DNA from: Georhizobium profundi
Lineage (GTDB): Bacteria; Pseudomonadota; Alphaproteobacteria; Rhizobiales; Rhizobiaceae
Length of the DNA: 64,000 nucleotides
Direction: 5' to 3'
NCBI RefSeq assembly: GCF_003952725.1
Contig: NZ_CP032509.1
Span: forward strand, 3,992,001 to 4,056,000
The translations under genes and the position numbers were made by a program. A model generated the notes under the pieces. That model had not been told where the DNA came from and made no database searches. It saw only the letters and a program-made list of their open reading frames with translations. Below are positions 48,208 through 57,967 of this stretch, piece after piece (the stretch's first letter is position 1; each line of letters begins with the position of its first letter).

Positions 48208-49197
48208 TCAGAGCGGTTTCTTGATCCAGCGTGCCAGCACGCCAATGATTCCTTCTCTAAATAGAAGCACCGCCAGCACGAAGATGATGCCCTGCATGAT
48301 CAGCACCCAGGCGCCGAACGAAGCGAAGTAGTTCTGCATGGCAACGATAATGCCGGCGCCGAGCAGCGGCCCAAACACCGTGCCCATTCCACCGAGCAGC
48401 GTCATTAGAACGACCTCGCCGGACATCGTCCAGTAGACGTCGGTCAGCGACGCAAGCTGGAACACGAGCGCCTTTGTGGCGCCTGCCATGCCGGCGAAGG
48501 TTGCGGAGATGACGAAGACTGCCAGCTTGTAGCGATTGACGTGATAGCCGAGCGAGATGGAGCGCGGCTCGTTCTCACGGATCGCCTTCAGCACCTGTCC
48601 GAACGGCGAATGGATGATGCGATAGATCGCGAGCACACCGCCAAAGGTGATGGCCAGAACGACATAATAGAAAGTGCGGTCGGGGCGCGTGCTCAGAATG
48701 CCGAAGAGATCGCCGCGCGGCACGGCCTGGATGCCATCCTCACCCCCGGTGAACGGCGCCTGCAGGGCGAAGAAGTAGACCATCTGCGCGAAGGCAAGCG
48801 TGACCATGGCGAAATAGATGCCCTGGCGGCGGATGGCGAGCGAGCCGATCGCAGCACCCAGCACCATTGCCACCAGCGTACCCGAAAGGATCGCGAGCTC
48901 GGGTGTCAGCCCCCAGACCTTTGCGGCGTGGGCGGAGACATAACTCGCCATGCCGAAATAGGCGGCGTGGCCGAAGGACAAGAGACCGCCAAAGCCCAGC
49001 AGCAGGTTGAAAGCAGCCGCGAAGAGCGCGAAGCACATCACCTTCATGAGGAAGACGGGGTAGAGCACAAAGGGCGCCACCAGCATCGCGGCGAACAGCG
49101 CGATGAAGATCATCATGTGATGGCGCGGCATGCCCATGGTCTTGTCGCGCGGCTGCGCAACGACGTGGCTGACGGTATCGGTATCGGTCGTGGTCAT
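48208..49197 (-). CDS. livM: Branched-chain amino acid-type ABC permease (LivM)
   Basis: A 329-residue integral membrane permease with about nine hydrophobic segments. It has the LivM landmarks NLLLGFGGLLSFGHAAYFG and the ATPase-contact segment GQVLKAIRENEPRSISLGY. It begins 1 bp before the livH stop region, on the same strand, so the two permeases are coupled. Substrate specificity is set by the binding protein and may differ from leucine, isoleucine and valine. Confidence 0.9.
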   Translation of the reverse strand: MTTTDTDTVSHVVAQPRDKTMGMPRHHMMIFIALFAAMLVAPFVLYPVFLMKVMCFALFAAAFNLLLGFGGLLSFGHAAYFGMASYVSAHAAKVWGLTPELAILSGTLVAMVLGAAIGSLAIRRQGIYFAMVTLAFAQMVYFFALQAPFTGGEDGIQAVPRGDLFGILSTRPDRTFYYVVLAITFGGVLAIYRIIHSPFGQVLKAIRENEPRSISLGYHVNRYKLAVFVISATFAGMAGATKALVFQLASLTDVYWTMSGEVVLMTLLGGMGTVFGPLLGAGIIVAMQNYFASFGAWVLIMQGIIFVLAVLLFREGIIGVLARWIKKPL

Positions 49198-49198
49198 G

Positions 49199-50086
49199 TC
49201 AGGCGGTCCTTCCGAAGAGGCCTGCCGGCTTAACGAGCAGAACGATGGCCATGATGACGAAGATCACGACGGCGGAGCCTTCCGGGTAGAAGACCCGGGT
49301 GAGACCCTCCACCAGCCCGAGGCCGAACCCCGTGATGATGGCACCGAGGATCGAGCCCATGCCGCCGATGACGACGACGGCGAAGACGACGATGATCAGC
49401 TGCTCGCCCATGTTCGGATTGACCGAATAGATCGGTGCGGCGAGCACGCCGGCGAGCGCGGCAAGGCCCACGCCGAAGCCGTAGGTAAGCGTGATCATGC
49501 GCGGCACGTTGATGCCGAACGCGCCGACAAGCGTCGGGTTTTCCGTCGCGGCACGCAGATAAGCGCCAAGCTTCGTCTTCTCGATCATGAACCAGGTGCC
49601 GAGGCAGACGACGAGAGAGGCGACAATGACCCAGAGGCGGGAATTCGGCAGATACATGAAGCCGAGATTATGCCCGCCCTGCAGAAGCTCAGGCGCCGCA
49701 TAGGGTATGCCTGACACGCCGTACTGATTGCGGAAGAGGCCCTGGATGATGAGCGCGAGGCCGAAGGTCAGAAGCAGGCCGTAGAGATGGTCGAGATGGT
49801 AGAGCCTCGAGATCATCAGCCGTTCGATGACGATGCCGGACGCGCCGACGATCAGCGGCACCAAGATGAGGGCGGCCCAGTAGTTGATGCCGAAATAGGT
49901 CAGCAGCATCCAGGTCACGAAGGCGCCCATCATGTACTGCGCGCCGTGAGTGAAGTTGATGATGTTCAACAGGCCGAAGATCACCGCCAGGCCAAGGCTC
50001 AGCATGGCGTAGAAGGATCCGTTGATCAGGCCGAGCAGAAGCTGCCCGAAAAGTGCCTGCGGCGGTATGCCCAAAAGCTCGAACAT
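49199..50086 (-). CDS. livH: Branched-chain amino acid-type ABC permease (LivH)
   Basis: A 295-residue permease, hydrophobic throughout, with NGSFYAMLSLGLAVIFGLLN, NFTHGAQYMMGAF and the ATPase-contact loop LGAYLRAATENPTLVGAFGI. The ATG at 50086 was chosen because the conserved protein begins at MFELLG; the open frame upstream reads through a palindromic repeat. The substrate-binding gene lies 142 bp upstream with that repeat (50133-50176) in between. Confidence 0.92.
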   Translation of the reverse strand: MFELLGIPPQALFGQLLLGLINGSFYAMLSLGLAVIFGLLNIINFTHGAQYMMGAFVTWMLLTYFGINYWAALILVPLIVGASGIVIERLMISRLYHLDHLYGLLLTFGLALIIQGLFRNQYGVSGIPYAAPELLQGGHNLGFMYLPNSRLWVIVASLVVCLGTWFMIEKTKLGAYLRAATENPTLVGAFGINVPRMITLTYGFGVGLAALAGVLAAPIYSVNPNMGEQLIIVVFAVVVIGGMGSILGAIITGFGLGLVEGLTRVFYPEGSAVVIFVIMAIVLLVKPAGLFGRTA

Positions 50087-50132
50087 GGCTGGCTGGTTCC
50101 AGATATGAAGACGGTCGGTCTTGAGATTTGGC

Positions 50133-50176
50133 GCGTCTCCGAACGGTGAACCGGTATCCGGTTCACCTGGAAACGC
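50133..50176 (-). repeat. 44-bp dispersed palindromic repeat, copy C
   Basis: Third copy, same orientation as copy B: GCGTCTCC ... CACCTGGAAACGC with the inner GGTGAACCGG/CCGGTTCACC arm perfectly paired. It is inside the liv-type operon, between the binding-protein gene and livH. Confidence 0.88.
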
Positions 50177-50228
50177 TTCAAGGTGACCGCGACGCCCGAA
50201 GGCGACGCGGTTCATGCCTTAAGCGCTG

Positions 50229-51440
50229 TTACTGCGCGGCAGCTTCCTCGACGAGCGAGCAACCGCCATCGGCGAGCGGGCGGAATGCCTGGTCGGCCGG
50301 GATGGTCTCAAGCAGCTCGTAGTAATCCCACGGACCTTCCGACTGGTCGGGCGCCTTGACGCGGAACAGATACATGTCGTGGATCTTGCGACCGTCTTCG
50401 CGGATTTCGCCCTGACCGAAGAGCGGGTCGTCGGTCGGGTTCGCCTTCATCCATTCCATGACGGCTGCGGTTTCATCCGTGCCGGTTGCTTCGACAGCCT
50501 TGAGGTAGTGCAGCACCGAGCCATAAACGCCGGCCTGAACCATCGTCGGCTTGTCGCCTGCCTGTTCCTCGAAGCGGGCCGACCATTCGCGCGTCTGGTC
50601 GTTCAGATCCCAGTAGAAGCTTTCCGTCAGGACGAGGCCTTGGGCGGTCTGCAGGCCGAGCGAATGCACGTCGGTGAGGAACACGAGCAGACCGGCAAGC
50701 GACTGGCCAGCCTGGGTGATGCCGAACTCGGACGCCTGCTTCACGGCGTTGATCGTATCGCCACCGGCATTGGCAAGGCCGACGACCTTGGCGCCGGACG
50801 CCTGAGCCTGCAGCAGGAACGACGAGAAGTCGCTGCCCGGGAACGGGTGACGCACCGAGCCGACGACCGTGCCGCCGGACTTTTCGACGAAGGCCGTCGT
50901 GTCGCGCTCGAGCGCATGGCCAAACGCGTAGTCGGCGGTGATGAAGAACCAGCTGTCGCCGCCCTGCTCCACCATCGCGCCGCCGGTGCCGTTGGCCAGC
51001 GCCCAGGTGTCATAGGTCCAGTGAACGGTGTTTGGCGAGCAGGCCGAGCCGGTCAGATCCGACGTGGCGGCGCCGGAGTTCATGAAGATCTTGTCCATCT
51101 CGCGGGTGATCTCATGCACGGCGAGCGCGGCCGACGAGGTCGGCACGTCGAAGATCGCGTCGACATCTTCTTCGCTGTACCACTGGCGCGCAATGTTGGA
51201 TGCGACGTCCGGCTTGTTCTGGTGGTCGGCCGAAACGATCTCGACCGTGATGCCCTTCTCCTCGGCACCGAAATCCTCGACCGCCATCTGCGCGGCGATG
51301 ACCGAGCCTTCGCCCGACAGGTCGGCATAGACGCCGGAGCGGTCATTTAGAACGCCGAGCTTTACGCTCACGTCCTGGGCGAGGCCCGGCGTTGCGGCCA
51401 GCATGGCGAATGCCGACGTGGCCAGTGCGAGTTTTTTCAT
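50229..51440 (-). CDS. ABC transporter substrate-binding protein (LivJ/LivK type)
   Basis: A 403-residue periplasmic binding protein. It has the signal peptide MKKLALATSAFAMLAATPG LAQ-type, then a type 1 periplasmic-binding fold (KLGVLNDRSGVYADLSGEG, HQNKPDVASNIARQWY, two Cys near the N-terminal lobe and C terminus). Proteins with VSVKLGVLNDRSG and SACSPNTVHWTYDTWAL are usually grouped with aliphatic amide/aromatic or unknown ligands rather than leucine binders. The ATG at 51440 follows GGGAGGAGAA. It is the third gene of the transporter cluster. Confidence 0.9.
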   Translation of the reverse strand: MKKLALATSAFAMLAATPGLAQDVSVKLGVLNDRSGVYADLSGEGSVIAAQMAVEDFGAEEKGITVEIVSADHQNKPDVASNIARQWYSEEDVDAIFDVPTSSAALAVHEITREMDKIFMNSGAATSDLTGSACSPNTVHWTYDTWALANGTGGAMVEQGGDSWFFITADYAFGHALERDTTAFVEKSGGTVVGSVRHPFPGSDFSSFLLQAQASGAKVVGLANAGGDTINAVKQASEFGITQAGQSLAGLLVFLTDVHSLGLQTAQGLVLTESFYWDLNDQTREWSARFEEQAGDKPTMVQAGVYGSVLHYLKAVEATGTDETAAVMEWMKANPTDDPLFGQGEIREDGRKIHDMYLFRVKAPDQSEGPWDYYELLETIPADQAFRPLADGGCSLVEEAAAQ

Positions 51441-51491
51441 CATTGCAGTTCTCCTCCCGAGAAAGGCACGTTTTTTCGTGCCGATTGCATT

Positions 51492-52241
51492 CTAAACGCC
51501 GAGATAGCGATGCAGTTTGTCGATGTTGGCGTCGAGTTCGGCGTTTTGGATCGTGTCCACCACACGACCCTGCTCGACGATGTAGTGCCGGTCCGCGACC
51601 GAAGCGGCGAACCGGAAATTCTGCTCCACAAGAACGATGGTGAAGCCCTGGCTCTTCAGCTTTGCGATGGTACGTCCGATCTGCTGCACGATTACCGGCG
51701 CGAGCCCCTCCGTCGGCTCGTCCAGAAGCAGCGTCTTGGCACCTGTTCGCAGGATACGCGCGATTGCGAGCATCTGCTGCTCCCCACCCGAAAGCTTCGT
51801 GCCCTGGCTGGACAGACGTTCCTTCAGGTTGGGGAAGAGTTCGAAGATCGTGTCGAGCGACAGACCGCCCTCGCGCACTTTCGGCGGCAGCATCAGGTTT
51901 TCCTGCACCGAGAGGCTGGAAAAGATGCCGCGTTCTTCCGGGCAATAGGCGATGCCCGCCTTGGCGATCTTGCGGGCCGGCAGCTTGATCAGTTCATTGC
52001 CTTCGAAGGTCACCGACCCGGTGCGCTTCGCCAGAATGCCCATCACGGCTTTCATCGTGGTGGTCTTGCCGGCGCCATTGCGGCCGAGCAGCGTGATGAC
52101 TTCGCCCTCTCCAACGGCAAAGTTGATGCCGTGGAGGACATGGCTTTCGCCGTACCAGCCCTGCAGGTTCTTGACCTCGAGCAACGGCTTCACCGGCGCC
52201 GCCGGCGCGACCGGCCTTTCCATCGTCGTTGGCTCAACCAT
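51492..52241 (-). CDS. livF: Branched-chain amino acid-type ABC ATPase (LivF)
   Basis: A 249-residue ATPase. It shows Walker A GRNGAGKT (about 53-60), signature LSGGEQQ, Walker B TLLLDEPTEGLAP and the LivF hallmark YCPEERGIF. A 20-residue Pro/Ala-rich N-terminal extension precedes the usual start of the domain. Its first 8 bp overlap the end of livG. Confidence 0.93.
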   Translation of the reverse strand: MVEPTTMERPVAPAAPVKPLLEVKNLQGWYGESHVLHGINFAVGEGEVITLLGRNGAGKTTTMKAVMGILAKRTGSVTFEGNELIKLPARKIAKAGIAYCPEERGIFSSLSVQENLMLPPKVREGGLSLDTIFELFPNLKERLSSQGTKLSGGEQQMLAIARILRTGAKTLLLDEPTEGLAPVIVQQIGRTIAKLKSQGFTIVLVEQNFRFAASVADRHYIVEQGRVVDTIQNAELDANIDKLHRYLGV

Positions 52242-52989
52242 GTCCGGCTCCGATATAGGCGTCGATGACCTTGGGATCCTTGGAAACCGTGGCGTAATCG
52301 CCCTGCGCCAGCACCTCGCCGCGCGCCAGAACGGTGATGTGATCCGAAAGGTTGGCGACGACCGACAGATTGTGCTCGACCATCAGGATCGTGCGGTTCG
52401 TGGCGATCCGGCGGATCAGCGCTGAAATCCGCTCCACGTCTTCCTGCGTCATGCCGGCCATCGGCTCGTCGAGAAGCAGCATTTCTGGATTGAGCGCCAG
52501 CGTCGTCGCGATTTCGAGCGCGCGCTTGCGGCCGTAGGACAGTTCGCCAGCGCGTTCGTCGGTGAATGCGGTCAGACCCACATCGGCGATGTGCGAGCGC
52601 GCTTCATCGTCATATTCGCGCAGCACCGTTTCGGAGCGCCAGAAATCGTAGGAATCGCCGCGCCGCCGCTGCAGGGCGATGCGAACATTTTCCAGAACCG
52701 TCAAGTTCGGGAACACTGCTGAAATCTGGAACGAACGCACCAGACCGAGCCGTGCAATATCGGCTGAGGACAGGCCCGTAATGTCGCGACCATTGTAGGT
52801 AATCGCGCCCGATGTCGGCTGCAGGAATTTCGTCAGCAGATTGAAGCAGGTCGTCTTGCCTGCTCCGTTCGGCCCGATCAATGCATGGATCGACCCGCGA
52901 CGCACGTCGAGGTCGACATTGTTGACCGCAACGAATCCCTTGAATTCCTTGGTGAGTCCGCGCGCGGACAGAATGGCGGCTTCCGTCAT
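52234..52989 (-). CDS. livG: Branched-chain amino acid-type ABC ATPase (LivG)
   Basis: A 251-residue ATPase with Walker A GPNGAGKT, the LivG segment GLVRSFQISAVFPNLTVLENV, Walker B LLLDEPMAGM and a signature LSYGRKRAL, a LivG-type variant of LSGGQ. It is the first gene of the transporter cluster and starts 141 bp from the divergent IclR regulator, which may control it. Confidence 0.93.
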   Translation of the reverse strand: MTEAAILSARGLTKEFKGFVAVNNVDLDVRRGSIHALIGPNGAGKTTCFNLLTKFLQPTSGAITYNGRDITGLSSADIARLGLVRSFQISAVFPNLTVLENVRIALQRRRGDSYDFWRSETVLREYDDEARSHIADVGLTAFTDERAGELSYGRKRALEIATTLALNPEMLLLDEPMAGMTQEDVERISALIRRIATNRTILMVEHNLSVVANLSDHITVLARGEVLAQGDYATVSKDPKVIDAYIGAGHG

Positions 52990-53130
52990 GTTCCTCCCAC
53001 ACGGTTCCGGCCGAGAGCCTCCCTGCCCTCGACTTCAACGCTATTGAAGCGGATTCGCCCTGTCAACGGATTTCAATTGGCAAGAAGAAAGTTCACGTAT
53101 ATGAACAAGATGGGATTTGGGAGGGATCGC

Positions 53131-53880
53131 ATGCGTGTGCGACAGGTGGACAATGCACTCGATCTTTTCGAGCTTTTCGCGCGCGACAAGCGTCCGCTGA
53201 CACTGACGATCATCGCCGACGAGCTCGGCATGCCAAAATCCAGCGTGTTTAATCTGATAGAGACGCTGCTCGCCCGCGGGCTGATTTACGAGACCCGGCA
53301 GCGCGGTGGATACTATCCAACGCCACGGCTCCATGAAATCGCGACATCGATCATGGAAGGCGATGTCTTCCTTCAGCGCATCCACGGCGAAATGGAGGAT
53401 CTGGCGCGGTCAGCCGGCGAAACGGTGCTGCTCGCTTCCAGGCAGGGCGCCGAGGTGCTCTATATCGACGTGGTCGAAGCGGCGTCGCCCATCCGGTATT
53501 TCGCCCGCTGCGGCGAGCGGCGCCCGCTCTATACGACCTCCACCGGCAAGGCGATTCTCACCTCCTACGACCCGCAGGAGCGGGCGCGCATCCTGGAGCA
53601 GGTCGATTTCGTACGCCATCAGGCCACGACCTTCACCGATGCCGGCAAGCTGATGGAAGAACTGGACGCCGCCGTGGCGCGCGGATGGACCGAAGACCGT
53701 GCGGAATTCACGCCCGATGTCATGGGCATCGGCGTGCCATTGGTGCATGGAACGCGGCGGTTCGGCCTTGCGATCGCCGGGCCGCTCTACCGCATGGATT
53801 ATCAGCGCGAGGAGCTAGCGGCCAAACTGCGCGCTGCCGCCGAGCGCATGCAACGGATCATGGAAAATGCCGACCACTGA
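53131..53880 (+). CDS. IclR family transcriptional regulator
   Basis: A 249-residue regulator. Its N-terminal winged helix (ALDLFELFARDKRPLTLTIIADELGMPKSSV) is followed by the IclR effector-binding domain (about 80-245, LLASRQGAEVLYIDVVEA, PLYTTSTGKAIL, GIGVPLVHGTRRFGLAIAGP). The ATG at 53131 has GGGAGG eight bases before; an ATG at 53101 has none. It is divergent from the liv-type genes and overlaps the next gene by 14 bp. Confidence 0.9.
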   Translation: MRVRQVDNALDLFELFARDKRPLTLTIIADELGMPKSSVFNLIETLLARGLIYETRQRGGYYPTPRLHEIATSIMEGDVFLQRIHGEMEDLARSAGETVLLASRQGAEVLYIDVVEAASPIRYFARCGERRPLYTTSTGKAILTSYDPQERARILEQVDFVRHQATTFTDAGKLMEELDAAVARGWTEDRAEFTPDVMGIGVPLVHGTRRFGLAIAGPLYRMDYQREELAAKLRAAAERMQRIMENADH

Positions 53881-54379
53881 CACCAGCGAACTGGCCACGA
53901 CGATTTCGCTCGAAGATCTCGTCGCTCAGGTCGGAACGGAGATTGGACTGTCCGACTGGATCACGGTCGACCAGCCCATGATCGACCGCTTCGCCGCAGC
54001 GACGAACGACCACCAGTTCATCCATGTGGACCCGGAGCGCGCGGCGGCAGAAGGACCGTTCGGCGGCACGATCGCGCATGGCTTTCTCACCGTCTCGCTG
54101 CTCTCGGCGATGAATTACGACTGCATTCCGGCCGTCGAGGACCAGCAACTCAGCGTGAATTACGGCTTCGAGAAATTGCGCTTCATGGCGCCTGTGAAGG
54201 CCGGCAAGCGCATCCGCGGCCGCTTCGTGCTGTCAGAAGCACGCCGGCGCGGCCAGCAGATGATGATGCTGCGCTACCAGGTAACGGTAGAGATCGAGGG
54301 CGAGACGAAGCCGGCGCTCACCGCCGACTGGCTGACACTCATTCAGATGGATCCGGCCGCCTTGGACGCGCTCGGATAG
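53867..54379 (+). CDS. MaoC family dehydratase
   Basis: A 170-residue hot-dog-fold protein with the R-specific enoyl-CoA hydratase signature: FAAATNDHQFIHVDPERA (catalytic Asp and His) and FGGTIAHGFLTVSLLSAM. Such enzymes hydrate enoyl-CoA in fatty acid or polyhydroxyalkanoate routes. It overlaps the end of the IclR gene and is probably translated with it. Confidence 0.9.
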   Translation: MPTTDTSELATTISLEDLVAQVGTEIGLSDWITVDQPMIDRFAAATNDHQFIHVDPERAAAEGPFGGTIAHGFLTVSLLSAMNYDCIPAVEDQQLSVNYGFEKLRFMAPVKAGKRIRGRFVLSEARRRGQQMMMLRYQVTVEIEGETKPALTADWLTLIQMDPAALDALG

Positions 54380-54384
54380 GTCTT

Positions 54385-54957
54385 TCAGGCCTTCGCGTCC
54401 CGCGCAGCTTCACTCAAGAAAGCGAAGGCATAGTCGGAATAGGAGCGCCAGCACTCGACGCGGAACATGTCGTCGGCCATGCGCCAGAGCACGATTTCGA
54501 TCTTGCCGAGCACGGTGCGCGAGCAGGCATTGACCGGAAACGCCTTCAGCGACAGATCCTGCGGACAACCAGCTGCAAGCGTTTCGGCAGCCGCCTCGCC
54601 GGTGACCATGATCGCTGTCTGGCGATGAGAGACATCGACGGCAGAATGCAGAGCCCCGGTTTCGGCGAGCGCTTTCACGAGATCGGCAGAGCCGCCATGT
54701 TCGCCGTCGTCGATGACCAGCCATTCGTCCGGCCCGAGCCAGAGCGCCGAGCGCGTGCCGTCTGCGTTGACCACGGCCGTTTTCGGCCGCGCCGGCAGAT
54801 CGAGGCCGAGGCTGCCGGACAGTGCTGCGACCGCGTCAGGTTTGGCGCGCAGCGAAATCCGCACCGCCGCTTGCGCCGGCGTCAGTCCGACGGCGGCTCC
54901 ACCGCCGCGCCGGCCGTGCAAGGGATGGAGGCGTTCGACGCCGACGGGGCTATCCAT
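54385..54957 (-). CDS. soxG: Sarcosine oxidase gamma subunit
   Basis: A 190-residue subunit with the SoxG/GcvT-like pattern: GLTPAQAAVRISLRAKPDAV, ALWLGPDEWLVID, HRQTAIMVTG, KAFPVNACSRTVLGKIEIVLWR. The ATG at 54957 overlaps the soxA stop codon by 8 bp. Last gene of soxBDAG. It completes the heterotetrameric enzyme that oxidises N-methylglycine to glycine and 5,10-methylenetetrahydrofolate. Confidence 0.92.
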   Translation of the reverse strand: MDSPVGVERLHPLHGRRGGGAAVGLTPAQAAVRISLRAKPDAVAALSGSLGLDLPARPKTAVVNADGTRSALWLGPDEWLVIDDGEHGGSADLVKALAETGALHSAVDVSHRQTAIMVTGEAAAETLAAGCPQDLSLKAFPVNACSRTVLGKIEIVLWRMADDMFRVECWRSYSDYAFAFLSEAARDAKA

Positions 54958-57900
54958 TGAGCCGTTCTCCCTGCTTGTCGAAGAACACGGTGTCGGTGAC
55001 TTCAACCTCGATCGTCCTGTCGGGCATCGGCACGTAAAGCGTGTCGCCCATCCGGTTGCGGCCACCGGCGACGACGCCCATGGCGATCGATCGGCCGCAA
55101 TTTTCCGACCAGTAGGACGAGGTGACGTGCCCGATCATCGTCATCGGAATCTTCTCGTTCGGATCGGCGACGATCTGCGCCCCCTCTTCCAGCACGAGGG
55201 TCGGGTCCTTCGTCTTCAGCCCCACGAGTTGCTTGCGATCCGGCCGTTGCAGGTCGAAGCGTTTCAGACCAGCGATGCCCACGAAATCGGGTTTTTTCTT
55301 CGCCACTGCCCAGTTGAGACCCGCATCGTCGGGCGTCACGGTGCCATCGGTATCCTGGCCGACGATGATGTATCCCTTCTCGGCCCGCAGCACATGCATC
55401 GCCTCGGTGCCGTAGAGGCAAGCGCCCATCGCCTCGGCGCGCTCCCACAGGGCCTCGAACACCGACTGCCCGTAATCGGCAGGGACGTTGATCTCGAAGC
55501 CGCGCTCGCCGGTAAACGACATGCGGAAGAGCCGGGTCGGAACGCCACAGATTTTGCCCTCGCGTACCGACATGTGCGGCATGGCCTCATCGGATATGTC
55601 GATGCCGTCGACAAACGGCGCGATGATGTCGTGGGCCTGGGGCCCCTGCACGGCGATGACGGCCCATTGCTCGGTGATGGAGGTCAGCCAGACATCGAGA
55701 TGCGGGAACTCTGTCTGGAGATAGTCCTCCATGTGGTGAAGAACGCGCGGCGCACCACCGGTGGTCGTCGTGACGTGGAAGCGGTCGGCGGCAAGGCGGC
55801 CGACCACGCCGTCATCGTAGATGAAGCCGTCTTCGCGCAGCATGATGCCGTATTTGCACCGGCCGGGCTCCAGCTTGTCCCAAGCGTTGGTGTAGAGAAG
55901 GTTGAGGAAGGCTGCCGCATCCGGGCCGACCACCTCGATCTTGCCCAGCGTGGAGGCATCGAACAGGCCAGCAGTCTCGCGCACCGTTCGGCATTCACGC
56001 GAGACGGCGGCGAGCATGGTTTCGCCGGCGCGCGGCAGGTACCAGGCGCGCTTCCACTGGCCGACATCCTCGAAGACGGCCCCGTTCGTGACCAAGCATC
56101 CGTGCAGCGGCGTCTTTCTTGCCGGGTCGAACAGCACGCCCCGGCTCTGGCCGACGATCGTTCCGAACGTCACCGGCGTATAGGGCGCGCGGAACGTCGT
56201 CAGGCCCACTTGCGGGATCGGCTTGCCGAGCGTCTCGGCGGCGATCGCAAGGCCGTGCATGTTGGACGTCTTGCCCTGGTCGGTCGCCATGCCGTTGGTG
56301 GTGAAGCGCTTGACGTGCTCGATCGAATGCATGCCCTCACGCACCGCGAGCCGGATATCCTTGGCAGTCACGTCGTTCTGGAAATCGACGAAGGCCTTGC
56401 CGGACTCGGGCGCACCGACGGCGCCAACGAGGCCTGCCGACCAAGAGCCGGCATCGATGCCTTCATGATCGATATCGATGACCGGACGTCCCGACATTTC
56501 CGAGCCGGCTCCGTTGGCGGCATCAAGACCGGCCTCCACAGCCTGTTCGACGAGCGCCACGGGATCGTCGGTCCCGGCACAAGCGCCGATCGACACGCAG
56601 TCTTGCGCATTGACGCCCGGCAGGAACCGGCCGCTTTCCGCATCCCAGGCCACCTTGCCGCGAGACTGCGAGAAAAGATGCACCGATGGCGTCCAGCCGG
56701 CGGACGTCATCAGCGCGTCCACCTCGATATCGCGGCCCTTGCCCGATGCGCCGGCCGGAACGACCGCGATGGACGAGACGCGCAGCCTGCCCTTGGTCGA
56801 GGCAATTGCATGGCGGGTCAGAACCTCGATACCGCGCGTGCGAGCCTCTTCCAGAAGCGATCCGCCCGGCCTGTCGCGCGCTTCGACGATAACAGGGATG
56901 CGAATGCCCGCATCCTGCAAATCAAAGGCTGCCGCATAGGCGCTGTCGCAAGCCGTGTAGACGGCCACCTTCGCTCCGATGGCGACGCCGTAATGGTTGA
57001 GGAAGGTGCGAGCCGCCGAAGCCAGCATGATGCCCGGGCGGTCGTTGCCCGGAAAGACCATGTGCCGCTCGATGGCGCCCGTCGCCAACACCACGCGCTT
57101 GGCGCGGACCTGCCAGAGCCGTTCGCGCGGCTGGTCCGGCGATGGAAGCGCAAGATGGTCGGTCACGCGCTCGGTCAGGCCGACGAAGTTCTGTGCGTAA
57201 TATCCAAACGCCGTCGTGCGCGTCAGAACCCGGACATTGTCCATGAAGGCGAGACGGGCTGCGGTTTTCTGCGCCCAGTCGAAGCCGGTGTCGCCGTTGA
57301 CGGCGATACTGGTGTCGAAATGGAAAGCGCCGCCCATTTCGGGCTGCTCGTCGCAGATGATGACACTTGCGCCCGACTCGGCCGCCGCAAGCGCTGCCGA
57401 CAGGCCTGCCAATCCGCCGCCCACGACGAGGACATCGCAATGGGCATAGCGCTGCGCGTAATGGTCGGGATCGGCCTCTTTCGGTGACTCACCGAGGCCA
57501 GCTGCCCGGCGGATGACCGGCTCGTACAGCTTGTTCCAGGCAGCACGCGGCCACATGAAGGTCTTGTAGTAAAATCCGGCCGAAAAGAGCGGCGACAGCG
57601 CGTCATTGATGGCGCCGACATCGAAGGCGAGCGATGGATAGCGGTTCTGCGAGGAGGCCCTGAGTCCGTCGAAGATTTCCTGCACCGAGGCTCGGACGTT
57701 CGGCTGATAGCGCGCCGAATCGCGCGACACCTGCATCAGCGCGTTCGGCTCTTCGGCGCCGGCCGAGAGCACACCGCGCGGGCGGTGATATTTGAACGAC
57801 CGGCCCATGAGGTGGATGCCGTTAGCGATGAGTGCGGAAGCGAGTGTATCGCCCTCGAGCCCCGTCAGCATACGGCCATCGAAGGAAAAGCGCACGGTCT

Positions 57901-57967
57901 TGGCGGGCGTCAAGCGCCCCTTTCCCGGTAGGCGGTTTGCGCCGCCCTGATACGCGTTGCCGCTCAT
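54950..57967 (-). CDS. soxA: Sarcosine oxidase alpha subunit
   Basis: A 1005-residue subunit. The N-terminal 2Fe-2S-like domain is followed by an NAD-binding Rossmann domain (VLVVGGGLAGLSAALAAAE near residue 155). The C-terminal third is a GcvT-like folate-binding domain (ETAGLFDASTLGKIEVVG, LYTNAWDKLEPG, GERGFEINVPA). The start overlaps the soxD stop as ATGA and the stop overlaps soxG, so the operon is translationally coupled. Length is normal. Confidence 0.96.
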   Translation of the reverse strand: MSGNAYQGGANRLPGKGRLTPAKTVRFSFDGRMLTGLEGDTLASALIANGIHLMGRSFKYHRPRGVLSAGAEEPNALMQVSRDSARYQPNVRASVQEIFDGLRASSQNRYPSLAFDVGAINDALSPLFSAGFYYKTFMWPRAAWNKLYEPVIRRAAGLGESPKEADPDHYAQRYAHCDVLVVGGGLAGLSAALAAAESGASVIICDEQPEMGGAFHFDTSIAVNGDTGFDWAQKTAARLAFMDNVRVLTRTTAFGYYAQNFVGLTERVTDHLALPSPDQPRERLWQVRAKRVVLATGAIERHMVFPGNDRPGIMLASAARTFLNHYGVAIGAKVAVYTACDSAYAAAFDLQDAGIRIPVIVEARDRPGGSLLEEARTRGIEVLTRHAIASTKGRLRVSSIAVVPAGASGKGRDIEVDALMTSAGWTPSVHLFSQSRGKVAWDAESGRFLPGVNAQDCVSIGACAGTDDPVALVEQAVEAGLDAANGAGSEMSGRPVIDIDHEGIDAGSWSAGLVGAVGAPESGKAFVDFQNDVTAKDIRLAVREGMHSIEHVKRFTTNGMATDQGKTSNMHGLAIAAETLGKPIPQVGLTTFRAPYTPVTFGTIVGQSRGVLFDPARKTPLHGCLVTNGAVFEDVGQWKRAWYLPRAGETMLAAVSRECRTVRETAGLFDASTLGKIEVVGPDAAAFLNLLYTNAWDKLEPGRCKYGIMLREDGFIYDDGVVGRLAADRFHVTTTTGGAPRVLHHMEDYLQTEFPHLDVWLTSITEQWAVIAVQGPQAHDIIAPFVDGIDISDEAMPHMSVREGKICGVPTRLFRMSFTGERGFEINVPADYGQSVFEALWERAEAMGACLYGTEAMHVLRAEKGYIIVGQDTDGTVTPDDAGLNWAVAKKKPDFVGIAGLKRFDLQRPDRKQLVGLKTKDPTLVLEEGAQIVADPNEKIPMTMIGHVTSSYWSENCGRSIAMGVVAGGRNRMGDTLYVPMPDRTIEVEVTDTVFFDKQGERLNG

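Noticed and set aside
54713..57487. 924-codon open frame opposite soxA and soxG
   Set aside because: Another antisense shadow; the sox operon shows all expected motifs and overlapping starts and stops.
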